Positions 35,089 to 42,738 are shown, counted from the first letter of the stretch. The stretch is 64,000 bases of DNA from Bacteroidota bacterium (GCA_963169355.1 CAUJCR010000008.1:62001-126000), one strand, 5' to 3'. The notes: generated by a model from the sequence alone, not told the origin. Program-made: numbers and translations.

Positions 35089-35658
35089 TTAGAAATTGAA
35101 GTATTGAATGTGCATGATGCTATTCATAAAGAGTTGCAATAAGTCATGATGCTTTAATCGGATTAATTCTCTGCGGTAGTGTAGCATATCCAAGATGTTT
35201 CGTGTATCAGCATATCTTAATAATGCTTTAGCCAGTAGAGAAATTCCCTCGTTATAATGTGGTACAGTTTCACGTTGCTCTTCAACTACCTTGTACCAGC
35301 TCATTGTACCAGCTAATCCATTTTTGTAATTGATGTTTAACCAATCAATCGGTTTTGAAATGTATCTCCCTTTTTTGCGTGTTAGGTAACGTTTGGTTAA
35401 GCATACACGCTCTACTAATTGTTTAAAAGTGATGTCAATGTTTCTGCTTCCTTTAAAGTGTTCGGATAATAATGCTTTAAATTCTTTTTCTTCATCATTG
35501 GTAAAAAGTTGCGTGTTCCAAAAAGAGGCTTTACAGATTAACCATAAGTTTTCGATAGCGATTTCTTTTTTTGTGCGTGCGAATAATCCGCCTTTAATTA
35601 CTCTTAATGTACTTGCTCTTCTTGTACTTTTTTCGGTTACTTTTTTTACTGTGTTCAT
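35089..35658 (-). CDS. Unknown basic protein, 189 residues
   Basis: Helical, strongly basic N-terminus (KKVTEKSTRRASTLRVIKGG), and conserved-looking middle (LVERVCLTKRYLTRKKGRYISKPIDWLNINYKNGLAGTM cut short here as two blocks: KRYLTRKKGRY and PIDWLNINY). No signal. It is the first gene of the leftward series, directly behind the 10-bp repeat array, where replication-initiation or regulatory proteins are often found. That role is a guess. Confidence 0.65.
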   Translation of the reverse strand: MNTVKKVTEKSTRRASTLRVIKGGLFARTKKEIAIENLWLICKASFWNTQLFTNDEEKEFKALLSEHFKGSRNIDITFKQLVERVCLTKRYLTRKKGRYISKPIDWLNINYKNGLAGTMSWYKVVEEQRETVPHYNEGISLLAKALLRYADTRNILDMLHYRRELIRLKHHDLLQLFMNSIMHIQYFNF

Positions 35659-35726
35659 GATATGTTGTTTTATTGATTACTTGTTTTGATTTGACGAGAC
35701 AAAGTAACGACAACAAAAAACGGCAC

Positions 35727-35804
35727 TGACTGGATTTGACTGGAAACTCAACAACTGTGCATTCCGTGACTGGTATTGACTGGATTTGATTGGATATGAC
35801 CAGA
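35727..35804. promoter_or_regulatory. Tandem 10-bp repeats, TGACTGGATT type
   Basis: TGAC(T/C)(G/A)G(A/T)xx units start at 35727, 35737, 35767, 35777, 35787 and 35797, all on one 10-bp frame with a gap of two missing units. They lie about 70-150 bp upstream of the first leftward gene. An imperfect -7 box (TTACTTTG, minus strand, near 35701-35708) is between them and the start. They look like operator or iteron sites. Confidence 0.7.
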
Positions 35805-35859
35805 AATATTTTACGCAATTATTGACGTAATTATAGAAATTGAAATAAAAAAGAGCATA

Positions 35860-35891
35860 AAAAAACCGATTGAATTTTCAATCGGTTTTTT
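35860..35891 (-). terminator. Terminator after the ion-channel gene
   Basis: A 14-bp perfect stem (35860-35873 with 35878-35891), 4-base loop and six A / six T flanks, 14 bp past the stop of the 35906-36856 gene. Confidence 0.92.
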
Positions 35892-35905
35892 ATAGGTTTA
35901 GTTGA

Positions 35906-36856
35906 TTACTTTTTACTACTATTTATTATTGAGGCTAAAAAAACGGAACAATACAAAATGCCTAAAAAACCTTCAATAAATACTAATATGCTTTTAATTA
36001 GAACTTGACTTTCTTGTCCTATATCTCCAAATCCTATCGTTAAGAAAGTGTATATTGAAAAATAAACGGCTTTGTCAAAACCTTCACCAAGTATTAGCCA
36101 GTACAATACTGAGAATAGTGAGATGATACCAAGCATCCAGTAAAAAACGTGTTTAGGATTATAAAAATATCCAAATAAAACAAGATAGTTTGATGATGTG
36201 GCTTTAGCAATTTCATAGTTAACCTTTCTCTTTTCTTCGATACTTCTAGCAGCCTGTAATACAAGTTTGTGATAAATTTCAGATACATCAGAAATAGTTT
36301 GATTGCTTTTTAATATAAACTTTGAATAGTCTGTAATGGCAATGCTTTTCTTGTCGGTACTGAATTGAGATATGTTAAGATTGCTCAAGGAATATTTACT
36401 TACAGAAGTTTGTTCAAATTGTAGTGTTTCACATTTTTCATTTTCAATTTCTAAGATTCCAATCTCTGAACCGAAGAAATCAATTCGCTCACTTCTTCCT
36501 GATATAAATAGTTTTTCTATTCGAGTTAAGTCAATCGCAATGTTCTTTTTAATATCATAGGATGTTAAATTGCATGATTTTTTGATTTCACTTTTATAAA
36601 CAAAAAAGCCATAATCTTTTGGCTCTGTTTTGCCCTCCCATCTAATAAATAATCCTTCTCTAAATTCACAATTATGAATTTCGATTTTACTTTGATTATC
36701 GACCAAAGTAATAGCAATTGTTTCATTAAAAATTTTATCTTTTAGGAAATATGTTGCCCCCAGCATACTGATACGTCTGATGTTTAACAAATCCATGTAA
36801 TCCTCCTTTGTATTGGGGCATTGATTTAGTATTCTAAGTTCCTTTAGTGAATCCAT
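35906..36856 (-). CDS. Two-helix potassium-type ion channel with beta N-terminus
   Basis: 316 residues. Residues 40-200 form a beta-rich domain with short repeating strands (IEIHNCEFREGLFIRW, RIDFFGSEIGILEIENEK, TLQFEQTSVSKYSL), pentapeptide-like. The C-terminus is a pore module: TM1 (239-257), filter TIGFGD (273-278, a TVGYGD variant) and TM2 (288-310). It is a single unit with its own terminator. In an integrated element it may be a cargo effector that depolarises the host, or a regulator of lysis. Both are inference. Confidence 0.8.
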   Translation of the reverse strand: MDSLKELRILNQCPNTKEDYMDLLNIRRISMLGATYFLKDKIFNETIAITLVDNQSKIEIHNCEFREGLFIRWEGKTEPKDYGFFVYKSEIKKSCNLTSYDIKKNIAIDLTRIEKLFISGRSERIDFFGSEIGILEIENEKCETLQFEQTSVSKYSLSNLNISQFSTDKKSIAITDYSKFILKSNQTISDVSEIYHKLVLQAARSIEEKRKVNYEIAKATSSNYLVLFGYFYNPKHVFYWMLGIISLFSVLYWLILGEGFDKAVYFSIYTFLTIGFGDIGQESQVLIKSILVFIEGFLGILYCSVFLASIINSSKK

Positions 36857-36940
36857 TTTACAGTATTACACCATAAAGATACAAAATAAAATTGCCAGCT
36901 TATTTCAGGCTGGCATTACTAAAAAAATCAATATGTAAAC

Positions 36941-37159
36941 TTATTTTTTATACTCTTCAATTATCTCAAATGGACGACCTAACAAATTCATTATTAGTTC
37001 CACTTGTTTCACATTCCAACGATGCCCAATTCGTTCACCTAAATGATGTCTCACTTTTGCAACATCTCTTCTCCACGTACTTTCGCTTGTGTTAAATATT
37101 TTAGCCAGTTCCTTATTTGTGTATGGCTTAATCACAATTTTTACTACTGATGTTTTCAT
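36941..37159 (-). CDS. Small HTH protein (paralogue 2)
   Basis: 72 residues. PYTNKELAKIFNTSESTWRRDVAKV is the helix-turn-helix and WNVKQVELIMNLLGRPFEI the C-terminal helix, matching the 34821-35054 product. It lies 38 bp past the XRE-ImmA gene on the same strand and is probably co-transcribed with it. Likely a DNA-binding regulator. Confidence 0.7.
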   Translation of the reverse strand: MKTSVVKIVIKPYTNKELAKIFNTSESTWRRDVAKVRHHLGERIGHRWNVKQVELIMNLLGRPFEIIEEYKK

Positions 37160-37196
37160 TCTACCTACTATGTATCTATTATTTTTCTACTAAAAT

Positions 37197-38237
37197 TTAA
37201 TCATTGTATCGGTTCAAAAAGTCCTCGCTATTCAAATGGAGAATCGATGCCATTTTTGCTACACTTAATTTTTGCTTGGTTCTATAATTGGTCAGTAAAT
37301 CTCTTACCAATTTATACTGTTCAATTTTCACATCTAATTCTTTGGGTTCTCTACGTCTTATATTTTGTGCATTGAATTGTTTTACTAAATAATGTTTTTG
37401 GTTGTCTGTAATTAATTCCAAATCACTTGCTCGGTACATTAATGCCTGCATTGATACTTTCCATTTGCGTTTTAAATCTCCTAGCTTGGGTAAGGTTAAA
37501 TCCTGTAAGTCGTTTTTAATGTCACGTTCAGGCATTAAAAATTCGGCAGCAAATAAATTGGCTTCGTGTGATAAGTCTCTATCGTATTTTGGCTCTGTAA
37601 ATACGTGCATGATTAAATGTCCCAATTCATAAGCCAATGTAAAACGTTGTCGGTCTCCCAATAATGTTTTATTGGTTATGATAATCGGGTATTTATCTAA
37701 TGCCATTGTGCTGCGACCATCAACACGCTCGGTTTTAAAATCAAGACTTTGTAAAATAATTGTATGCTCTTCCAACACTTCTGCTACACTATCTATAACG
37801 CCACGTTCAATCTTCCAAAGTTTACGAAGCTGTTTTGCACACTCTTGTGGCGAACCATATTTGTTAACGTCTAATATTGGTAATTTTGGTTCAGATACAC
37901 GTAATAGGTTTATTAGTATTTCTGTATTTAATCTTGTTACATTTATGTTAGCCTCAATTTGCGTTATTAGTTTTGCAGCCACAACATTACGCTTGCGGTA
38001 GCTTAAAGAAAGTGGTAATACTTCGCCTTTTTGATAAAAAAAGCTTTCAGGGTAATTGAGTATTGTGCTAATTTTTTTAATGGCTTCTTTCGATACTCCC
38101 ATGCCTTCGTTTTCCCAACGTGTAACACTCGAACTGTTTACATCTAATTTCTCAGCAAGTTCTTTATTTTCCATTCCTCTCGATTCTCTCGCAATAGAAA
38201 TCATTTTTTGGTTTATAGATTGCGTTTGTAACATCAT
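37197..38237 (-). CDS. XRE repressor with ImmA/IrrE-like domain
   Basis: 346 residues. An N-terminal XRE-type helix-turn-helix (about 12-60, MENKELAEKLDVNSSSVTRWE) and a middle ImmA/IrrE peptidase-like domain. The expected zinc motif HExxH reads YELGH (203-207) because the first His codon CAT is TAT; MH at 210-211 and SHEANLFAAEFLMP follow normally. Such proteins usually control lysogeny, with the peptidase cutting a repressor. Loss of a zinc ligand would make this one non-proteolytic. Phased ATTGC repeats lie in its promoter. Confidence 0.85.
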   Translation of the reverse strand: MMLQTQSINQKMISIARESRGMENKELAEKLDVNSSSVTRWENEGMGVSKEAIKKISTILNYPESFFYQKGEVLPLSLSYRKRNVVAAKLITQIEANINVTRLNTEILINLLRVSEPKLPILDVNKYGSPQECAKQLRKLWKIERGVIDSVAEVLEEHTIILQSLDFKTERVDGRSTMALDKYPIIITNKTLLGDRQRFTLAYELGHLIMHVFTEPKYDRDLSHEANLFAAEFLMPERDIKNDLQDLTLPKLGDLKRKWKVSMQALMYRASDLELITDNQKHYLVKQFNAQNIRRREPKELDVKIEQYKLVRDLLTNYRTKQKLSVAKMASILHLNSEDFLNRYND

Positions 38238-38253
38238 TTTTAATTTAATAAAT

Positions 38254-38316
38254 CAAAATTAATAATAATTTCCAATATTGCGTTATAAATTGCGTAAATA
38301 ATTGCCTTAAAATTGC
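38254..38316 (-). promoter_or_regulatory. Promoter region with phased ATTGC operators
   Basis: A -7 box TAATTTTG (minus strand, 38261-38254) lies 17 bases before the XRE-ImmA start. ATTGC occurs at 38277, 38289, 38301 and 38312, an 11-12 bp step, covering the -33 region. This fits an autoregulatory operator. The rest of the gap to 38577 holds a terminator and otherwise nothing I can identify. Confidence 0.6.
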
Positions 38317-38421
38317 TTTTACTTGATTATCAGTTACTTATAATTTACCACTTAGTTCATTAATTTAACAGAAGTTATGGCATGAATTTGCTTTTACGTA
38401 ATCTTACAGAAGAGATTTCAT

Positions 38422-38459
38422 AAAAAATGCCTTTTATAATTTTATAAAAGGCATTTTTT
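38422..38459 (-). terminator. Terminator after the DCC oxidoreductase gene
   Basis: A 16-bp perfect stem (38422-38437 with 38444-38459) with A6 and T6 flanks. It is 118 bp past the stop at 38578 and isolates the Sdp region from the regulators. Confidence 0.9.
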
Positions 38460-38577
38460 GTATTGATTGAAAAATTGTGTTTAATATGCATTTTTTTAGA
38501 TTCTCCCTATTCGACATAAAACGTATGAGCCATTGATTTATTATGATTGCCTTGATGGGAGATAGAGGGAAAGGAGC

Positions 38578-38937
38578 TTATTTCATTATCCTATATCTGT
38601 TTTTTGCTACAAAGTCGTAAATTTTATCTGCAATTTTATAAGGTAGAATATTTAAAATAAACAAACACTTTAACGGATAGCTAGAGTTCTTTATTAAAAC
38701 AAAAACTGCTTTAGATTTTGTATAATATGTATTATTTATACAAACATAAATTGTATTTTTATTAATAGGAGTTATTTGAAATTCTTCTTTAAGAAAAGTC
38801 CTTGATTTAACGTCATAAAGTGATAAATAAAGAAAATCACTTAATAATTGTTTTTTGAAGAATAAAATAATTTTAGTGCAAAAGGCACATTTATCATCAA
38901 ATACAATTATTTTCCTAGAAAAATTTGGACGATTCAC
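38578..38937 (-). CDS. DCC-family thiol-disulfide oxidoreductase-like protein
   Basis: 119 residues. IIVFDDKCAFCTKIILFFKK with Cys17-x-x-Cys20 is the DCC (DUF393) thioredoxin-fold start, followed by LYLSLYDVKS and the C-terminal FILNILPYKIADKIYDFVAKNRYRI cut into FILNILPYKIADKIYDF. The start codon is GTG at 38937. It is divergent from sdpC with only 36 bp between. DCC proteins can sit beside HTTM/SdpB membrane proteins, so a role in redox or disulfide handling of the toxin is plausible. Confidence 0.8.
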   Translation of the reverse strand: MNRPNFSRKIIVFDDKCAFCTKIILFFKKQLLSDFLYLSLYDVKSRTFLKEEFQITPINKNTIYVCINNTYYTKSKAVFVLIKNSSYPLKCLFILNILPYKIADKIYDFVAKNRYRIMK

Positions 38938-38991
38938 TTTTTTATTTATATTTGTTAAACAAAAATATTAAACATGATGAATATAAACAAA
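38924..38991. promoter_or_regulatory. Overlapping divergent promoters
   Basis: Plus strand: TTTG (38924-38927), 19 bases, TATATTTG (38947-38954) for sdpC. Minus strand: TTTG (38991-38988), 20 bases, TATTTTTG (38967-38960) for the DCC gene. Both fit the Bacteroidota consensus, and each -33 lies in the first codons of the opposite gene. Confidence 0.75.
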
Positions 38992-39858
38992 AAAATTGCC
39001 TTGAACGTAACAATTGTATGTTCAATTTTAGCTACTTCAATTATTGTTGTAGGCTGTAAAAAAGAAAATGTATATCCAAGCAAGGATTCTTCAAGCAATT
39101 CAAATGCTGAAGTATTATCGTCTACTTCAAATGCAAGAAAAGCAAATGGATTAAGCTACAAGGGAGAAGAGATTTTTAGAGGAGTATTTTTTATGAATGG
39201 GGAATTTGCCTCTGAAATTAATTCTTATAAAAATGTTAATATTTATGCTGGAGCAAGCCCTGCACAATATGCTGACGAACTTCTTAACCAAAATAGTATT
39301 ATTGAAACAATTAATAAACAAGACCCGAATTTCTTTACCTATTTTGAAGGGGAAATGAAAAGTGGCTCATGTACAAGGATTGATAAAGCTTTGGACAAGG
39401 GTGTTTTTGTATTAATTAATGCTATGCGTCAAATTCCAGCTTATGCATCATTAATGAAAATGGTTCAAGGAGAACCTGTTATTAACAAAGCTAAGTCTAA
39501 TCAAGGACTAAGTCCTAATTATCAACAAGTTCTTTCTGATGATTTAATAGCTCAAAATCCTGATTTGCTAGATAATAATCCAATTGCTCCAAATGTCGTT
39601 CAAGGGCAAGCTGCTGCGTTAGTAGCTAGAGTTGTTTATTTTTCTGTTGCTATACATAATACATATGCAGCAACTATTAATGTAGCAGCAATTGCGAATG
39701 GTGCAGTATATGCTGCTATTGTTTTATGGAAGGCAAAATGGTGTTGGACTAGCGAGTTAGTATCGTATGACAATAGTGATATTCCTGTATATGCGAGAAA
39801 ACTTAATAGTTTAAAGTATGACCATTTCGTAAAGGATTTATGTGATATTAATTATTAA
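38974..39858 (+). CDS. SdpC-like toxin precursor lipoprotein
   Basis: 294 residues. A lipoprotein signal ends at VVGC (Cys28). LSYKGEEIFRGVFFMNGEFA (60-79) is the hallmark of SdpC-family precursors. A long hydrophobic stretch near the C-terminus (about 212-256, QAAALVARVVYFSVAI to YAAIVLWKAKWCW) is where the mature membrane-active peptide lies in Bacillus subtilis SdpC. SdpA-like, SdpB-like and SdpI-like genes follow. A hairpin separates it from sdpA. The cleavage points here are not known. Confidence 0.82.
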   Translation: MMNINKKIALNVTIVCSILATSIIVVGCKKENVYPSKDSSSNSNAEVLSSTSNARKANGLSYKGEEIFRGVFFMNGEFASEINSYKNVNIYAGASPAQYADELLNQNSIIETINKQDPNFFTYFEGEMKSGSCTRIDKALDKGVFVLINAMRQIPAYASLMKMVQGEPVINKAKSNQGLSPNYQQVLSDDLIAQNPDLLDNNPIAPNVVQGQAAALVARVVYFSVAIHNTYAATINVAAIANGAVYAAIVLWKAKWCWTSELVSYDNSDIPVYARKLNSLKYDHFVKDLCDINY

Positions 39859-39884
39859 TTAATATTTTATTTAACATTAACAAC

Positions 39885-39909
39885 AAGGGTCTAATTATAT
39901 TAGACCCTT
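39885..39909 (+). terminator. Intercistronic hairpin between sdpC and sdpA
   Basis: An 11-bp perfect stem (39885-39895 with 39899-39909) and 3-base loop, followed by TTCTTCTAAATT. The short U-run suggests partial termination, giving more sdpC than sdpAB transcript. Confidence 0.75.
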
Positions 39910-39923
39910 TCTTCTAAATTTTA

Positions 39924-40454
39924 ATGAAAAAAATAGTATATTTTTACTTACTGATTTTTTTATCAGCGGTTGGTTTTTTTATTGTCTTAGCTGATTCAGT
40001 TGAATATAATTCTTTTAATATTGGGGTTGAGACTGATAAAAAAGTTTTCACATTCATTCCTCAAGGCTGGGCTTTTTTTACTAGAAATCCAAGGGAAGCT
40101 CAGGTGCAACTTTTTAAATGTAATGGCGATAAATATGAAAAATACACGCATTATCACAGTAGTTATAAAAATTTGTTTGGCTTAATCAGAAATTCAACTA
40201 GAATAAATTATGAATTAACTGGCATATACAGCCAGATAGCTCGTGATAAGTTTAAAGATTCAGAAAGTAATATTCAAACAGGCTATATAAAGGAACTACC
40301 TTCTGATATTGTATATGTTGAAAATAAATTCGATAATCCAAGAGTTCTAGGTGAATATATTCTTGTTATACAAAAACTTGTTCCTTGGAATTGGTCAAAA
40401 AATTTAGAAAAAGAAAAAATGCCATGCAAAATAATTCGTTTAAAAATTTATTAA
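39924..40454 (+). CDS. SdpA-like toxin maturation protein
   Basis: 176 residues: an N-terminal membrane helix (about 5-23), then an outside domain with FIPQGWAFFTRNPREAQ (44-60), which is the SdpA-family signature. In Bacillus subtilis SdpA and the membrane protein SdpB act together to convert pro-SdpC to the active toxin. Its 3' end overlaps sdpB. Confidence 0.82.
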   Translation: MKKIVYFYLLIFLSAVGFFIVLADSVEYNSFNIGVETDKKVFTFIPQGWAFFTRNPREAQVQLFKCNGDKYEKYTHYHSSYKNLFGLIRNSTRINYELTGIYSQIARDKFKDSESNIQTGYIKELPSDIVYVENKFDNPRVLGEYILVIQKLVPWNWSKNLEKEKMPCKIIRLKIY

Positions 40455-41362
40455 TACAGAAATCAAATTCACTTATTGATGAGCATTTTACTCATAACAT
40501 GTATAATAATGTTATGGCTAGTGCTAGGTCTCTAATTGCTCTTAGTCTCCTTCTTACCCTCTTAATTAATCCTATTGATAATTGCTTTTTACAAATAGGT
40601 GGAGATTCTGCAAATTCATTAATGAAAATTGATTCATTAATTAATAGATTTAATTTTTTCTTTTTATTTGGATTTAAAAATTTACAAATAATGTACTGGG
40701 TGGCTATTTTGGTACTTTGTTTGGTTATTTTGGGAGTATATCCGAGATTTACGTGCCTTGTACATTGGTGGGTACAATATAGTTTTATTAATTCCTCGTC
40801 AGCAGTGGAAGGAGGTGACCAAATTGCATCGAATTTGCTATTGTTATTGATTCCTATTTATATACTAGATTCTCGGAAATCACATTGGATTAACTTAAAC
40901 AAGTCAGATATTAGTTTTTATAAACTAATATTTTCTAACATGTGGTTTAAGTTCATTAGATTACAGATGGCAGTAATATATTTTCATGCAGCAATTGGAA
41001 AATTTAATGTGCAAGAGTGGGCTAATGGAACCGCTATATATTATTGGTTAAATGACCCATTTTTTAAAATGCCTGACTATCTTGAAGGAATTACAAATTT
41101 ATTATTAAGTAACTCCATAATCATTACTATGGTTACATGGGGATCAATACTTCTTGAATTGCTTTTGTTTACAGGATTGTTCATGGAAAAGAAATATAGA
41201 AAATATTTATTTGTGTTGGGAATTTGTTTTCATTTTTCTATTCTCTTATATTTTGGACTTGTAAGTTTTTTCATTTCAATTAGCGGAGGATTAGTAATGT
41301 ATTTATGTTCAATGGATGAACCTATTGATTTCAAAAAATTTATTATATGGAAGAAATATTAA
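40424..41362 (+). CDS. SdpB-like multipass membrane protein
   Basis: 312 residues from the ATG at 40424; an upstream in-frame ATG at 40385 would add 13 basic residues and a longer overlap with sdpA. At least six membrane helices. SdpB/HTTM-type signatures include ARSLIALSLLLTLL, the IRLQMAVIYFHAAIGKF segment and EWANGTAIYYWLNDP. Required with SdpA for toxin production in the known system. It overlaps sdpA by 31 bp and sdpI by 16 bp. Confidence 0.85.
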   Translation: MQNNSFKNLLIQKSNSLIDEHFTHNMYNNVMASARSLIALSLLLTLLINPIDNCFLQIGGDSANSLMKIDSLINRFNFFFLFGFKNLQIMYWVAILVLCLVILGVYPRFTCLVHWWVQYSFINSSSAVEGGDQIASNLLLLLIPIYILDSRKSHWINLNKSDISFYKLIFSNMWFKFIRLQMAVIYFHAAIGKFNVQEWANGTAIYYWLNDPFFKMPDYLEGITNLLLSNSIIITMVTWGSILLELLLFTGLFMEKKYRKYLFVLGICFHFSILLYFGLVSFFISISGGLVMYLCSMDEPIDFKKFIIWKKY

Positions 41363-41673
41363 TATTTATATCACCAGTGTTTTTTCACTCAATACTATTT
41401 CTTTTATTGCTCTTCTTTCCTCCAAAGAAAATTAATGCACTTTATGGTTACCGTAGTGCGTATTCTATGCAAAATCAAGAAAACTGGGACAGGATTAATG
41501 GAATCTTCAATAAGCTATTTCTAAGAATTAGCCTTGCTTCAACTATTGTATACATAGTAAATTACTATTATTTTGGAATTCACAACATTTCTATTCTAAT
41601 TAATGTTGTGTGTTTTATTCTAACATTAATATTCACGATATTATTTACTGAAATAAAAATAAAACAGCTGTGA
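41347..41673 (+). CDS. SdpI-like immunity protein
   Basis: 108 residues with three membrane helices. INALYGYRSAYSMQNQENWD matches the SdpI/YhfL signature (YGYRT..SM.N...W). In Bacillus subtilis SdpI protects the producer from the SDP peptide and also binds the repressor SdpR; no SdpR-like gene is seen here. Overlaps at both ends (16 bp with sdpB, 4 bp with the next gene) show tight coupling of immunity to production. Confidence 0.85.
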   Translation: MEEILIFISPVFFHSILFLLLLFFPPKKINALYGYRSAYSMQNQENWDRINGIFNKLFLRISLASTIVYIVNYYYFGIHNISILINVVCFILTLIFTILFTEIKIKQL

Positions 41674-42581
41674 GTAAGAGAAGTTTTATTATTTGGATTA
41701 TACTTTGTTTTAGTATTGGCTGGGGAACCATACTGTTAATGTATCTAAATAATGTCAATTTTGATTCATTTATAGGAAAAGCATTAATTTCAACTTTATT
41801 TATGTTTAGCCCAAGTATTAGTACTTTTATTGTGTCCAAAATATGTAATAAACACTTCAACCTAAAAAATGTAATTTTCAATTTTTCCTTTAAAAAATAC
41901 TTAAAGGTTCATTTAATTTTTTTATTGTTGATTATCTCTAATTATTTATATATATACCTATTTGGTAATTTATTAGATATTAAGATATTTGGAAAATTAA
42001 ATTTTAGTTACGATTACTTTATAAAAGGTATAAATGTCAAAGAACTCGAAGATTTAAGAAGTGAGTCATTTTCAAAATTTATCCCATTTATTATATTAGC
42101 AATAAGTCTTACTTTCGGTCCATTTATTTCAGGTTTCATTAATTCTATATTTACTATCGGTGAAGAAATTGGGTGGAGGGGTTATTTATTTAGTAAGTTT
42201 CAAAATTTACAAAAGTATAAAAGCTCAATAATTGTCGGGTTAATTTGGGGGATATGGCATGCGCCTCTTATTATTTTGGGATTAAATTTTCCAGAGTATC
42301 CTGTTTTAGGAATACTATTGATGATTATATCCTGTATTAGTATTAGTTTCATTTTTTATTATTTAAGAGAGACCACCTCTTCAGTTTTTAGTTGTGCATT
42401 ATTACATGGAATGATTAACGCTTCAAGCGGATTCAGTGGTATTTTTATTGAAAATCAAAATTATTTATTATCTAATTTTGTTGGTGTTTCAGGTACATTA
42501 GGAATTCTAACATTAATTTTGATTTTCAGAAAGCGAATATTTTATCCAATACATAATAACTCCTACAGAAAATGGTTTTAA
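41670..42581 (+). CDS. CPBP-family intramembrane metalloprotease
   Basis: 303 residues, multipass. CPBP/Abi motifs are complete: EE at 165-166 with R170 (GEEIGWRGYLF), WHAP with H197, and H246 (ALLHGMIN). The start is GTG, sharing GTGA with the sdpI stop. Relatives near bacteriocin genes act in self-immunity or peptide maturation. Here it is the last gene of the Sdp set, so immunity or toxin processing is the likely role. Confidence 0.88.
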   Translation: MSKRSFIIWIILCFSIGWGTILLMYLNNVNFDSFIGKALISTLFMFSPSISTFIVSKICNKHFNLKNVIFNFSFKKYLKVHLIFLLLIISNYLYIYLFGNLLDIKIFGKLNFSYDYFIKGINVKELEDLRSESFSKFIPFIILAISLTFGPFISGFINSIFTIGEEIGWRGYLFSKFQNLQKYKSSIIVGLIWGIWHAPLIILGLNFPEYPVLGILLMIISCISISFIFYYLRETTSSVFSCALLHGMINASSGFSGIFIENQNYLLSNFVGVSGTLGILTLILIFRKRIFYPIHNNSYRKWF

Positions 42582-42738
42582 AATGAGTTTTACGTCTTAA
42601 AGTTTAGATTTTTAATATCATCAGGTGTGAAAAAAGCGGAAGCTAATGCGATTTGAAGTTGGGGGAGTTGTAAATATTATTTTATTAAGTTCACCTAAAA
42701 AAATCAAAAATCATGTTTATATGACAAGTGCAATTAAA

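Noticed and set aside
31326-35818. Several frames over the late genes, including the 133- and 170-codon frames over the Ser/Asn linker at 32341-32864
   Set aside because: They arise from the low-complexity linker of the protease-like protein read in other frames; none has its own leader or plausible composition.
35594-35818. 74-codon frame overlapping the 10-bp repeats
   Set aside because: It overlaps the better 189-residue gene and its middle is translated from the repeat and promoter region; Lys/Ser-rich tail is from A-rich DNA.
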